Source: Prinia subflava
Taxonomy: Eukaryota > Chordata > Aves > Passeriformes > Cisticolidae
DNA length: 64,000 bases
Assembly (NCBI RefSeq): GCF_021018805.1
Contig: NC_086248.1
Location: forward strand, 63,931,985 to 63,995,984
Direction of reading: 5' to 3'
Program-made: the position numbers and the translations under genes
Notes under the pieces: model-generated
The model's input: only the letters and a program-made list of their open reading frames with translations
Told to the model about the DNA's origin: nothing
Databases searched by the model: none
In this document: positions 13,301-28,300 of the stretch, one piece after another
Layout of the letters: every line of letters begins with the position of its first letter
Numbering within the stretch: the stretch's first letter is position 1

Positions 13301-16300
13301 TATCTTAGATCCTGTTTCTGATATTCTCATTCCTTATGATCAAAATGATGATCTTTTAATTTTGAAGATAGCCCTGCTCTGAGAAGGAGCCTGGTCTAAA
13401 TAACTTCCATAAGTGTCTTACAATTTTTTCCCCATAACTCTAAAACCTATGAAGAAAAAATCCCAAACAGAAATTTTTAACTTTTCTCCTATTTTGTGCT
13501 TGAGCAACCAAAAAGCAATGAAACCACCTCCCAAGCAGCTCTTCAGTAACATGGCACTGATGACAGTGGATGTGACACTGCAGTGACATACCTGAGTGTA
13601 TGAAATTCTGAATGTGCTCCACTACAAGTTCACTGGAAAGGCCAATGGCATGCTTGAAATTAGAAGAGGCCACATCCCAGTAAGAATGGTCACCATGGCT
13701 GCGATGGAGCCAAAGAGACATCGTGGGAAGAAGAAGATGTACAACTGCATAAATGCCAAATCCTGGTCCTTAAAATAAACACAATAAGGGTTGTATAGAC
13801 TTGCTTACAAAGCCTACATGCTCAGTAAATTTGCTAACTTGTTCCAAGCTGAAGCCTGAGGTAATGCTGAGAGAAAGAGGTTCTGCAACTTTTTTGTGGG
13901 ATGAGAGTGGCAAAATGTTTTGGATGTAGTTATTAGGTACATTTAGCCAACAGTTTACCTGCAGTCTTTCCCAGCAGATGTGCTGGGAAGAATTATGTAA
14001 TATTCTCTCTCCATTTCCTAGACACAAAGCAAACATTTTCTGTGGCTAGGACATGGATAGAGTACCATACCTCTTTATGGTGCAATTTCAATACACTCTT
14101 ACAAGATGCCTTTTGTCAACAGAATGATGACAAAAGAATGATGGAACAACTTATCAGCTCTGAGAAAATCCCTTTCTAGTAGAGAATGTCTCTGTGCAGC
14201 TTTAACACAAGTAACATGCTTTACAGAAGTGGCTTAGGAGTCTAAAAGGTTTGGCTAGGACTCCACTAGCTCACATTTTATCAAGCCCTTTCATTACCAG
14301 GTGTCTTGGCAACATCCCTCAGCAACTCAAAGAGCAGATCCAAAGTAGGAGGCTGGTGCTGACGGGGACAGTTGGATATGGCAGTTGTTAATTCTTCCAG
14401 CAGAATAATCCAGACATTGATAAGGCCTACAAGTAAAGAAAGAAAGATTAAAAACCATGAGTAAGATGCTGCTTGACACGGGTGAAACTTGCCCTCAGAA
14501 ATGAAGGAAATTAATAAATTAAGTACCTTAAAGATCATGGTTCTTGCATGTTTACTGTTGTAATGTAATGATTGTGGACAATAGCCATTTTTGAGATGAT
14601 GGTTTCCTTTTCCCTCCCTTTCTTTCAAGTTTGTGTTTTGTCCCATCCTTCCTCATCAATGCAGACCTTGTTCTGGTCATACTTTGCTATTCCTACTAGC
14701 TCAGTCTCTTTAACCTTGTGTAAAAAAATCCCACAAAACTATATATAAATAAAACATATCTCATTACCATTGCAAATGCTGCCCAGGATAGATTGTACTC
14801 CTTTAGGTTATGCCTTAAAGTAAGGCTCCTGAGGAGACTAGCCATAATTTAACTGGCTCTACTTGGTACTCAGAACTGAACAGTAAAAATGTCTCACGAG
14901 GTATGATCAGGCTGCCTCACATGTCATCTTTAGATATTGAAGAGGTCACACAGCTGGACAACTGCCAGAACAGCAGAAAGGATACAGGTGAGCTCTTGTC
15001 TGCACTGGCAAACAGGTATCCCCTAAATGATTATGGGACACAACTAATTTCAATAATTTTCAATAATTTCATAATTTTGAAGATGGTTAGGAATTGTTGT
15101 CCTTTAATTTTTCACAGAACCCTTTTAAATATTTTCTAGTTTCCCATGATAATATGAACAACTGGAAGGATCTTGCACATTATACTCTTGAGTAAAGTCA
15201 CCTTAAAAGGCTATGGGTTTATTAGGCTAAAATAGATTTTACTTTGGCTTACTAATAAATTCTTTTCTCTGCTAGTGCTAGCTATGCTGATGTAGTCTGT
15301 ATCTTAATGATGCTTGGTGGCTAAATATGTTCTAAAAGCAATACAGGAGGGAACTCTGTTTAAGATTCACTGAGCTTGCTAACTGCAAGAATCTTCCTGA
15401 GAAACAAAGCAAAAACAGTGAAATCATGACTTTGTAACTAGGTTGATGTTTTATTTTTTCACACCACTTTCAGAGGGCAATATGTATGGTGACATTGTTT
15501 TGAGTCAGTGACTTTAATGAACTTCTGGATAAGGAAACAGCACAAATGACTCAGAATGAAATATGGATTTTCTAATCTGGGACAACTGAATATCTCTAAA
15601 ACACCCTCTTGAAGACTCCAGCATGAAATCAAATACAGTATGAAAATATGATGCAAATATGGCAAAGTAGGTTAAAACATTTTGCCTCATCCTGCTACTG
15701 ACTTTGAGCACTAGTGTGGCAGGTAAAGACTGCCTTGTGTCTTTGTAAAGTTAGTTTGCCTAGCAATGTTCTAACACTATTGCTATGTAAATAACAAATT
15801 GGGTGGCAGTCTCAGGGCTTAGCTGAACCAAAAGAACCAAAAGGTTTATTTGCTGCAGGGTGATATTTCTGTTTACAGCAAGAGATTGACAGGCAGAGTC
15901 ACTTCAGAACAGTAGACAACTGAGGTGGGGAGACCCTAGGTCAAGTTCCAAGTCTGATTCAAAGCAGAGGCTTCAATGACTTGGGTCTCCTACATTCCAG
16001 GAGAGTATCTTAAAATCCACTGAGAAAAATCAAACCAAACTCAGCACAGAAAGACGTAAAAGGAGGTTTTGTGAAAAACTAGGACTTGTGACTTTCTAGT
16101 TTCAGAGAGCAGCTTTTTTCTCCTTTATCCAGGGTAGCAGGACCAGGACAATCCATGAGGTGGAAGAGTCTAGATAAAAGTAGGTACCAAGGGCCAGTCT
16201 GGTGAGGCACATGAATGAAATGCACTGGAGTCAGCCTGAGCCTGCTTTCTGCCAGACTGCAGCTGACTCTTCACAGAGGCCGCCTGGTTGGAACAGGTCA

Positions 16301-19300
16301 GTAGTTCACATATTCAAAAGTACTGCTGTAAAGGTCTCCTGAGCCCAGAAGCCATAAGGCTGCATTCCTCTACTGCTTGGCTCTGCACACTCTGGTTCAT
16401 CCAACACCTGATTAATCCACAACCCATATAAACCACACAAATAATCAGGAGACAAATGCTGCTTGTTTTTCTGGAGGTCACAGTGCTTTTTATGGACTTC
16501 AGAAATTCACTGTTTATTTCAACAGACCACAGGACCTAAGTTTGGAAACATTTAAACAATGATTCTTTATCTTTCTAGACTGTAACTCAATACTGGTATT
16601 TTTTTCTGTTAAAGGCAGGCCTGCCAATACCGACTTCAAAAGGTTTTAACTCCTTTACTTCAGCTGTGGTCTAGAAAGTATTTTTGTGTTAGTTCTCAGA
16701 AATACACAATGTTTGTGTTATGAGTATCAGGATAATCAAAATAATTGTTAATCAAAATACTGTTATCTTGCTCTAAGAGAAGGGTTGTATTTTTCCCATA
16801 AATGAACTTTATCTTTTATATAAAGAAGGTGACAGGACCTGAACTTCCAATCTGGGTGTGTGTAGACAACAAGGAAACAATAAACTATGAAGTTTTCCCT
16901 CCTTTGTGCTTCAGCAGTTGGCAAAATTTGAAGAAGCAATTGATCAGTTCTGCATTCACTACTTTCAATGCACTTACCAGTGTCATCATCGAAGTCAGAA
17001 AGGATGCACTCAATCCCGTCCTCACTGCTGGCTGACTGCTCCTGTGCTCTTCGGGGCAAGTTAACCAGCCGGCCACTGAGGAAGATGGGTTTCAAGGGCA
17101 TTTTATAGATTTTGGCTAACAACTTGGGACGGTGGAGAAGAGGAGAGAGAAAAAAAGAGAAGATAAATACCCATACAAAACTTTGTAAAAGCAATCACAT
17201 ACAACATAGGTGTATAGAATAACATAAAAGGTATGCAAACACAATTAAAGGCCAGGAGTCTTCCATTCCCTAACAAGTAAAAAGTTGTGGGTAAAGAGAG
17301 GGAGAGCAATAATCTAAATAACACATTTCTGAGATGGAAGTCTGCTCTCTTCTCATTTGTGAAGGGCAAACGTTATAACTCACTGATTCCATCTATGACC
17401 TACAAAGCTCTGTTAGCCGTCCTATTGCAGGGATACTACCAGCATTTAATCATTAATTATTTCTAAGTAAATAATGTATTTGCAATATACAGACAAGATT
17501 TCTTTTTAGTCATTCCTGTTCTTCTTTTACTGCCAAGTTAAAAGGTATAACAAGGTATAAATGGCTGCTGCTTTTAAAGAGGAGAAAATACTTCTCCCTC
17601 ACTGTGGAGTTTGTAAGGGTGAGGAATAGCAATGTGGTACAAATAGTGTACGGGCAGAACATACATTAGATATATAGATAGATATTTACTAATGTTTTAG
17701 ATGAACAAGATAGCAAGTTCATTTTGGTATGTCTGCTGTTTATTATTCTGAGTTGCCTTATTCTTTCCTTCTTTTCTCAGTCTGATGAATCCACCCATTA
17801 TCTCTGAACTTAGATATTAATTACTTTCAGCAATGATAGTATCCTTTGTTGCACTTTTGTATTGTACCCAGAAAAACATGGCCTGGGTCCAACAAAAAGA
17901 CCTGCAGCTGCTACAGAAATACAAATAAGACCATAAAATCAGGCAAAAATTGTCCAGATAACCCTGGATAAGAATATATGCTGTGTGCAAGGAGATTATA
18001 GGAAACATGTCAGCATTCTAATTATTAAAGTTTTGTCCTGAGCTTCAGATATGTTTGCATGGTATAAATAAGCTCTTTCTCCATTTCAGAGGGTGTAAGC
18101 TGTTGTTCTTAAAATATAAGAATTCTTAACTTCTTGTTTTGTTGTTTTTTGGGGTTTTTTTTGTCTTTTATTCCAACCACTGTTTGCGGTAACTGTTTAA
18201 TTAAGAATGAATTTAGTTTTGAATAATGTTACTACAAGGTTTTGAACATTCACATTTTCTCACATGCTCCCTGGGTCTGAGTGTTTTTATCTCCTCGGTT
18301 TTCCCATCGCTAACTGGCCTGGAAGGTATGATATTCCCTAAGGCTACCACTGTCCATTTGGCAGTGCAGGGTACTACCATCAGGGTCACCACAGACTCTG
18401 TTGGGTTCATGCACATCATCCAATGATTGATGCAAAGCCTGCAGGTTAGAAGTGCTTCCCAGGCCAGGTTAGTGCCTGTATAAGATTGTTCATCATACCT
18501 GAGAACATCTCCTGAGGTAATCAAGCGCGGGAAGGCACAAGTCTGTAGATGCAGATCCTGATCCTGGAACACACTCACCCATCTCCTTACAATCTACTTC
18601 CCCTGGGGACAGGAAAGGCAGCATTGGGAAAGACAGAAGGAAAGAAATAAATAGAACATTAGTTTTCTTATCTCATTCAGTTACACCCTAATGTCTGAGC
18701 AGAATCCAGAAAATACCCTCTGTTTTATCTTCTTAGATGATAACCAGGTGACGTCCACACAAGCAATACAGTAACACTGGTCATAGTTTGTACACAAATT
18801 TTTATATTAATAAATGCTTTAATAACCATATGCCTATTTAATATCTCTTTAGCAGAGTCTTTGGGAGTTCTAATAATCATATATTGTATTATCTGTCATA
18901 TTAACTCCATTCCACTTTCTTCCATGGGTGTAGGAATGACTTGCTCATATTCATCCTTTGTTTAATTACTACACTATTTTTTTCTATTCATTTGCACCCC
19001 ACTGCCCTGGAAAATTCTTCTACCACAAGTTCTTCCTATTAGTTTATTTACTGCTTAAATACATCATTTTATATTTTGTATACTACACTTCCTTCTGTTG
19101 TCTAATGCAGGTAATCACTGTCTCACAGTTTCAACTGCATAACACATATCCTCAGCTTCCAGTGCCTCTCTATTGCTGATCTTCCCAACTTACATCAGCA
19201 GACTGCTCCTTTCCGGACAGCTTCACTAGAGGAATTCAATAAGCAGAGCAGCTCCAAGGCATCCTGCTGCAGAGCTCCTGTCTGGATAACTCCATTCACT

Positions 19301-22300
19301 TCATCATTTTCCCTGTCTGCCAGTCTGCCTGTCTCCTCTCAGCTAATGTTCTGCCCACCTTAGAATACTTGGCTTAAAACCATTTTTCCAGTTTAGCCAA
19401 GCACTTCCCATTCAGTGCCAAATCTGAAGTGTGACTAAATGCCTATTAACATTTTCTTGCCTTATTCCACTCATAAAAAGCACAAGATAAATATTAAATT
19501 CTTTCATTAGATCCTACTTTGTTCCCCTTTCACTATATTTATTTGTTTTTTTCTATTCTCTTAACTATTCTCTCCATAATGTATTTTAAAGTTTTGCCTA
19601 CTATTGAGATCAGCCAAGTCAGCCAGTGAAATTTGAATCCTTTAGTTTTACAATAAAATGCACATAGTATAGTATTGCATTTGCTGATGTTTCCCATAGT
19701 CCTATTACCTTTAATACAAAAAAAGACCTTGCTTTTTGATATGTGACCACAATAGGGTCAAATTATCTCATAAAAGTGAGAAACTTACAGAAATATACGA
19801 TAGGCTTTTAAGCTCTCCAGAAGAAACACAAGTTCCCTCTATTAGTAGTGGACATGTAAGTTTATTTCTCTTTTGTAGTAATAACTACAATTACATCACA
19901 AGGTGAATTCTTCCACCCATTGAAATCAATGGTGAAATAGCTCAATGAGACAAGAGTAACATTAAAGAGTAGATCTGCTGCAGCTAGGTGCTTCATTTAA
20001 ATCAAAAGTAGTTGCTTACAGAGCTAGAAATCTCTGTGAATTAATATTCATATAGAAACCAAAAGCCCCAGTTTACCACTATTTAAAAGTTTTATAATTT
20101 ACATCCACAAAAAAACCCCCAACATTGTCACAGTTCAATGAAAAGTGTCAAATTCTAATGATCAAGGCAAGCCATGGATCACCAGCACAGGGGTAGAACG
20201 ACCCAGCACCATTTGCCTTTGTTCTGAAGGCTGGCGAAGCATGAAAATTATTTTGCAGGGTCACCCTGACATGCTGTGCCTGGTCTCTGCTGCCCACGGT
20301 GTGAAACGTGCCCTGCTCTGTTCCAAACACTCCATGCTGTCTCTGCACAATGCCAGGCCATTTCTGCAATATTATAGGCTTGGAGGGTTTTTTTAAAAAT
20401 TATTTACATTAATATAAGCAAGTTCGGTGTAAACTAAGATCAAATTAAGAAGTAGACATTTAATAGTGAGATGCATCTTTGCAGCTATAAAAACTCGAAG
20501 AACTGATAGTACTAAAAATATTCCAGAAATAGTCCCTTGGTCTTGATTTTATTTTTTTAAAGCATTCTGGATGCAACATCTTCACTGCCCCTCTCTTTCC
20601 TACCATGCTATGCATTACATAATTGAATTTTCCTCTTCTGCACGATCAAGCTTGATGTATCATGGTTTAATAGGAAAATATTTACCCAGTCCTTTGACAA
20701 ACTTCATAAGGCACATAATATAACTGGTGGCAGCGTTGGCGAAGACCTGGATGTTGTCTGTGTTTAGAAATGCTTCAAAGACATCAAACACTGGAGCCTG
20801 GCGTTTCCCTGTGGAGATAACAAGATGAGAACTCTTCTTCACATCCCCTTAAAAATAATTCTCTAACCATTTTTCAACAATTTAACTGAATCTGCAGAAT
20901 CTTTTCTATTCTGGGCAGAAACAGAAATGATCTTAAAAGTAAAACCTTCTCTTGCTCTTTGGGCAACTCATGAAGCCTTTCATAGGCAGTGACAGAGATT
21001 CCCTCCTCTGCCCAGTCTATGACAAATACCAGTTTATGCCTCCTCAAATTGTAAGAGCGGGTTTGAATTCTTGAACTCAAGAGCTAATTCTTCTATTTGG
21101 TGGAGGTTTCTATTTAGTTTCTGGTTTAGTTTTTGATAATTGCCAAGATGACATCAATCATGCAGAAAACTATTCAGACTATAAAGTAACAAGATAGTCT
21201 CACTTTTTCAAAGTAGATTATCAGCCTTCAAAAGCTGTATACATCGGCATTCAGCCATCAACCATAACAGATCTCAATGACAAAGTTTAGGAGGAAAAAC
21301 ACATCCCTTACATGTGACTTGTCACATTTAAACATACATTCTAATGGGGCAAAAGAACAGAAAAAATGGGTTTTCCCATATTAACACGTTTCTATAAAAG
21401 CAAATGTCTCTGGGAGGGATGCACATTCTTACAGAAATGTGGTCTGTAATAGCACTAGGAATCTGAAAGCCTTGTGATCAAATGTCTGGACAAGCACTTG
21501 GCCTAGATTATCACATTAATTACCCTGATATATAAGAGCAATAGGTTTCATACAATAGGGAAGACAGTCCACAAGAGACATGCTGCTTTGATACAGTCCT
21601 TTCTCCAGCAGGACCGTGACAAATACTCAGTCAAGTTCAGCACTTTGAACTGCGCTACTGTCTTGCTCAAAATTATTCGAGTAGGTTTGAAGCATTTCTT
21701 TCTCATTCTAATAATTTGTTAGAATGCAGAGGATAAAAGGTCAGAACAATATGTCTGCTTTCCTTCCCACCCCAACTAGTAAGTCAGGTATTTTGGTACA
21801 GTTCTGGAGTGTTGCAGTGCCACTGTTCAGTTCGGGCATTTAAATATATTGAGTTAGTTACTGTGTCCCCCAGGGAATCAAAAGCACATTTGAAACAGCA
21901 CAGTAAGTTCTTACCCATAGAGTATTCTCCTACAAGGTACTCTTTAACCTCTGACTTGCTGCTGCTGTGCACGGTTTCCAGGGCACTGAACAGGGGTCTC
22001 CATCCCGACTGAATCTGGGTAGAACACATTTCCACCAACTCTCCTATAGAGGTGATCACCTGCAGCCAGTGAAGGAGGGGTTAAAAGAAAAAGAGCCAAA
22101 AACCAGAACTAATCTACTGATGGATCTTCAGAAGGCACGCGAATGTCTTTAAAAACATTCCTAGACCTCACTATGACAATCTAGATTATTTTATTCTTTA
22201 AAAATTTTTAGTAGAAAATCTTTATTTAATTACTTTAAAGCCAGGTCTACTGTCTCTGTGCTCTGCCACAATGCTGGATTAGGTAGGCAGAGCAGTCCCA

Positions 22301-25300
22301 ATTCCTTGAAGATGATTAAAGGGCAGTATTCAAAGGGAATTTGGGAAACACTCTCAGGTGGACCAAGTGCAGTCTGGAAACCATTCCTATGGGCATGGAG
22401 ACCAGATACAGATACATTAATAAGAGCTGACTTGCCTGGTCCTGCACATCCTCATCACACAGCTCCAGCTGCATTATGCGCTCAAAGGGGCGGAAAAGCG
22501 CCTCGTTGAAGTGAAAGTGAGAAGGCTCGTTCCAGTCCATCAGCACTTCGGTGAGGATGTCATGGATGAAGGAGACAGCCTTCTGGGACACGTGTCTCTC
22601 CTTGTGACAGGCAGCCTGCAGGCAAAGGAGAAGTATTAGACTGTGTCTAAGCAAAGAATTTACTTTTAGTCAGACACTTTGAAGGGAAGTAAGCACTTTG
22701 TATGACTGAACCTTCAAAACAGCTTCACCGCTGATGTGACCAGGGACCCCACTGTAATGGAAACAGGAGACTACTGCCATGGAAACAGATGACTGAGATC
22801 TGAGCTGCCTGGAGGGCCACAGATGTATGAAAGCTTGCTGACAATTAAAAACACATAGAGCTAAAAATAAATAAATACTAAAATTCACAGAACAGAACTT
22901 GTGTAAAATACTGTCTTTTGTTTGGAGTTTGTGACCATTTTTTCCTTCAAAAGCTAGCAGCTGAGCTGGCTTTATGCGGGAAAAGAAGACCTACATCCTT
23001 TTACGGAAAGGATTGCAAGGATGCAGACTGGGAATATAGGCAGATGGAGGAGTCCCTTAGAGCCCATTGGGGTGGTTTCAGTTTTTTCACCAGACACAAC
23101 TTGCATCATATTGCAGAAGTCCAACACCCTGTCCCTGCCCATTTCAGTCACATACAAGCACACTCCTTGGTGGCAGTATCGCAATACAAGACACAGTGTA
23201 TACAACACAGAGCAGATTTGACAACATTGAAGGTTGTTATACACTTTAAGAGCTATCAAGCCTTCTCCATCTTTTTCAGCTTTGTCACTTGGTGCACACA
23301 TTCCATTTTTGTCCCCCATTCCTACCTCTACAAGGTGAGGTGCCACCAGGCTCCAGCAGCGCATGAGGTGGAGCAATGGGCGGGACTTACTCCTTACAAT
23401 CCTGAGCATGGCATCACCAAGTCGGAATAAGTGAAGTGCACTTCTCCTGTCCTGTGTAGATTTGACTTCACCTACAAGGAAGTACAACCATAAATGGAAG
23501 CTAAGCATCAGCTGCTCCCCCACTGCTAAATGTTTGAACTGGAATTCGAAATTGTTGATTAAATGATTAAGTTTTTGATTATTGGCAAGCTTTAGTGGGG
23601 CAAGAAAGAAAAAACAACCCCAAAACCAATGTAAAACACATTGGTAAACATGGTAAAAAGGTAAAAGGACATGAGATGGACCCAAGTTTAAAGTTTACTA
23701 AACATGCTTTAAGTGATCACTTTTTTGCAAACATATGAAAGACAAAGACTTGGAAAAGTAGTACAGTAAATTTAGCAAGGAGTTAAATAATTGATATTAA
23801 GACCCATAATGGTAGTTATGAAAGGTTTTGGTGACATCTACAGGAAAGATTATAAACTGCAAATTTTTTTGCTTGGGTACTTAATTTCATATTTCTTATT
23901 AAGCAAAGGATACAAAGAATAGAATGTGAGAAAATGCTTTTCTGTTCCCCAGTCAGATTACATTAACAAGTAACTAATACTTGTTATTTCCTGTTGAAAG
24001 GGATTCATCTTCCATTGCTCTTACAACATTTGGAAAGACACTTTATCCTCTCATTTCAAATATACTGGTGCTTTTATCTCTAACAAAAGATGTAATCAGG
24101 GGACATATAATTTTTACAATAAAAAATAGCACCTAATTCCTCTATCTTACTTTTAATTTCAGTATTAAAACTACTGTTGATTGACTACTACATAACCTGA
24201 AAAGAGGAAATCTATTTATTAAAACTAGAGGTATGAATGTTAAGGTCTGGAGACAAGCACGACCAAAAAACCCAAAAACTTGAAGTGTCATACTGAGAAA
24301 ATGACAAGTAGCACTTCAGGGAGAGAAGAAACCAATTAAATTGGAGACACAGATTAAAACTGTGTCTGCCACAGGACAGAACAAAACCTGTATGACTAAT
24401 GTAGCTTCTACAGGCATAGTATAAATTCAAGTGAAGTTATCTTCCTTTGTGTCCAACTCTTCTGCTCTGTTTGAGACAGTGATGGAAACAACAATTTACA
24501 GGCTTTGTACTGTGAGGTACATGCTCTACTCTGTTGGGGAAAATCAAGCAGGACAAATCCCACTGCTTTGTTTAACATTCTTCATTTGTGTGCTTTGTTC
24601 TCTATCACCCATTTCCTGAACACCTCAGAGGTTATCCTACTATCAAATGTCAAACCTAAATCCACTGTCTTAAGTCTAGATTGACTCGAGTTTCCATACT
24701 GGCCTGGGTTCAAAAATAGAGTTGTGATTATATACTGGCAGGCAATTAACACCCACAAAGTCCAAGAACCAAATGAATGTCCTGTGATGTGTTTCAAAGC
24801 AGGTCTGGATGTGGTCCCTGTTCAAAAAAAAGCACTCAATCTTTTCTAAAGACAAAATCAGTTCAAAAGTTCTCACAATTCTAATATGAAAAATCATATT
24901 AGACTATATACTGGCTTTTATTTATACCTTGAAATTTCAATTGGAAATAATTTGTAGGAATACAAAGCAAGTAAGCAGTACATATATATAATACATGTAT
25001 ATAAAACACTCTGTATATAATATACTGTAAGCAGTACATATATATAATACATGTATATAAAACACTCTGTACGGGATCTTCAGGTGATTTACCTGGCATT
25101 GCTAGTGAGTAATCAACTGTATCTGTGACTGAATGGAAAAGCTGGGCCTGAGAAGCCTTCTTGAGCTGGTAAAGGAAGCCTGCCAATGCCGTCAAGTTTA
25201 ACTTGTCAGCAGCATCTTCAAAAAGCCTGTAGGTAAAGAACAGAATCTAACTGAAAAATTCATGAGATGCAGACTTAAATGTGTATGTAAGAGGAAAACT

Positions 25301-28300
25301 ATCTGTTTGTGGCTTCTGTATGTGCCTTTTGTGACACATTGGGCTGTTGAGGGCTTTTTTATTTATACAGTGCTGCAGCAAGACTTTGATCCAGAAGCTT
25401 TATTAATTGGAGGGTGGAAAGTAGGTTGCTATGGGAGCAACCAGAATCCTTTCAAGATTCAACTACAGCACTAAAACAGAAAGCCACTTTTTCAAGTTAC
25501 CTTAATGGTATAAGCCATTCATGAACCAGAAATCAAAAATCCAGTTGAAACATGCCCAGTCCTCACAACACAGATCATCATAGCTTCACTGACTTTAGCA
25601 TTATACCAGTTTGCTCCATCTGAAGTTACCAACCTAACTGGAAAAATAAATTGATTCAAGTCTTAAACCTAAGGTTACTGTACTTGAATTGCTATTTTGA
25701 AATATTTTGCTGGTTTTAGCTGGGGTAGAGTTAAGTTTTTCAACAGTGGCTACTGTGGGACTATGTTTTGGTTAAACAGTGACAAATACAAGCAAGAGTT
25801 GTTATTTTCAGCTGCAATGGGTTCTTAGGATTTAACAGTTAAAATCTGTACACATAAAACAGTAAATGTGGTTACACTGGAGGGAAGCTCCACAGAGATG
25901 ACAGTGAAATTTCATATGATGCAGACAGAATTTGACAAAAATATGATTTTCTGTCATTGCTTGTCATGAAAATATTTCTATCATCCTAAGAAACAAGAGA
26001 TTAAGTCCTAATAAACATTTGCACTTAAGTAAAAGGGTAGAAATGAAATCAGCATCATTAAAATTACAGTATTGCTATTCTCAAATCCTCAGAACCAAGA
26101 CGTATTGTAAATGTGCCCAGAGTAAAATTTCTACAAGCAGTTTATGCATTACTTTTGGCTCTGAATTTACACATAACATCTTCCTATGGGCAGAAATCAA
26201 GACAAAAAATGTCAGTTGGATCAAAAAGGTAACTGCAAGGATGCAAACCCAGGAATTTTTCAACTGTAGCCTGGGCTGCTTAAAAAATAGCAGAAATAAT
26301 ATTAGTTGGCAGACCATGATGAAAGGACATTTAAGACAGACATTCTGTGACCATACTTGGTTCCCTTCCTCCTCTGGACATTCTGGGGAAGCCTGATGAT
26401 CTGTCCACACAGCCCTGAAAGAAGCAGCTGCTTTCTGACTGACATTGGCCTTGTCAACCAGTCCTTTCCTGTCAGGACAAGACACCCCTTTACTTTGCTT
26501 AACTGAATACATCACATCAATTTACATGCAAGAAATAAATCCACCACTCTCAGGATGCATTTGATTTGCTTGGCATATTCACTGCTGTGCACAGACATAC
26601 TCAGCTCACTACTTTCAGGGACTGCAGAGATGAAAAAACCCAAGGTCTTTTAGAAACTGTTGGTTGTGGCAAATACGCAGCTCTCTTGTGGAATTCAGCT
26701 GAAGCAAATGGCTGCAACGAACACAGATGAGACCCACTGCAGCACAAAAAGGGCCATTTTGGTACTGCTTTGGGAACAAGGATCCTGGTTCCTGGCAGCA
26801 GTGCCTTTACCTGTCAGCCTGCGTGGAGAGCGTGAGAACAGCCTTGGCAGCACTGGTGCCACACAGCAGACTGCCTCCGCGGAAGTCAAAGGCTCTGCCC
26901 TTACTGCTGTCCTTGATGAGATCCTGGATAGAAACTGGCTGAATGACAGGGTGGCTGCTGAGGGTGGTCTCTTGCTCGGGGGTCAGTGCCTGAGGAGCCT
27001 CCCCAGGCTCAGGGTCTGTGTGCAGCCCTGTGGGTGCTTGCTGTGGCTGGGTGATGGTAAGGGAGGGCTGGGCAGCACCGTCGCTGAAGTGGCTGTGTTC
27101 CAGCGTGCTGATGTACTCACACACCCTGAGAACACACAAGAAAAATTCATAAACACCCCGAAACAACTCCTCAACTCATCACAGGACATTTTCCACAAAC
27201 CATAAACACATGATTTCTAACTCTCAGACTACACATAGATAACCTTTCTTCTTACATCCTTTGGCATCCCATGTGCCTAGACAGTTTGGTGGAGGTGCCT
27301 GAAAAGCCCATTTAGCTTCCTGAGTCTACCACAGTCTTCTGGTAACTTTAAAGCTTCTAAGCATTGGTTTTGTCCCTGACTAGTAGTGGAAAACAGCACC
27401 ATCTTTTCTTTTAGAGATACTGGCAGTTAATTCACTCTGACACTTTATACAGAACATTCACAGAGTTTGCAAAGTCCTTTTTCTCAGTCCCTTACTTTCG
27501 GCAACATGGCATGAATTCTGGCTATTTTGGGAAAGCTGGTGGGTACCTGAATACATGAGGCCAACAGTCCTGATTATGGCTGCCCATCTCCAGACCCACA
27601 TTAAGGACTGCATCCATACACAAAACATGAGCAGTGTGCAGGCAGACTCCCTGCACTTTCCCCATCTGCTCCAGTTTCTGCTCCACTTTCTGTTTCACTG
27701 CAGCATAAAAAAAATTAAATAACATTAGCTTCTTCAGCTTTTATACAAACACCAGTTTGTATACAGGGTGATGGCAAAAGATTACAGTCTGAACTATGAA
27801 AGACCATGAATTTTACACACAAAAAAAAATATCAGAGAAACACATTTCTTTCTGATAAACCTAAGGTAGCTTTAAGATGAAAATCCTTTTTATCTTATCC
27901 TATATACATGAAAAAAATCAATGCTAGATTGACACCCTCCACCCCCAAACTCACATCCTGTTGCCCACAGAAGGGTTGCAGATTGCCAGTGGTATTTCTT
28001 TTCAGAGATGGCCAACTGGGTATTTATTTTTTACCAAAATCTCCTTTGCTTTGCAAAAAAATTGCATTTACGGATTTCACATGTATTTCCACACAAAAAG
28101 TTTCACCAAGGAGCTCTTGTCAAAGCAAAATGAATCTTGAATAGAACCATTTGGATCTATTTATTTTTTCCCAGAATCCCTGATAAGCTTTGTTTTCATG
28201 TCGCATTGGAACGGAAACAAGTTTTGAAGCTTTGCAAGCTTTCAGAGAATAGATCTGTTGGCCTCTGGCTACTGCTGCTGCCTCCTCTTTGCTTCAGCAT

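Larger units (their letters stand above)
22616..25092. other. Introns e17/e18 and e16/e17
   Basis: 22616-23325 and 23472-25092. Their main feature is the tandem duplication at 24971-25071. ORFs through 22972-23685 are readthrough of, or antisense to, e17. Confidence 0.75.

Noticed and set aside
18213..18578. 121-codon minus-strand ORF
   Set aside because: It runs over exon e21 in the wrong frame; the correct frame gives [10 protein letters not shown] as in BIG3.
18575..18582. GGGTGAGT as a donor, making e21 a 24-nt microexon
   Set aside because: The reading frame continues through it into sequence matching human BIG3 up to the donor at 18498.
22972..23685. 237-codon minus-strand ORF
   Set aside because: Only 23326-23471 is real coding sequence (e17); the rest is readthrough into introns on both sides.
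26660..27205. 181-codon plus-strand ORF
   Set aside because: It is antisense to ARFGEF3 exon e15 (26811-27125), whose frame matches the human protein with proper splice sites.
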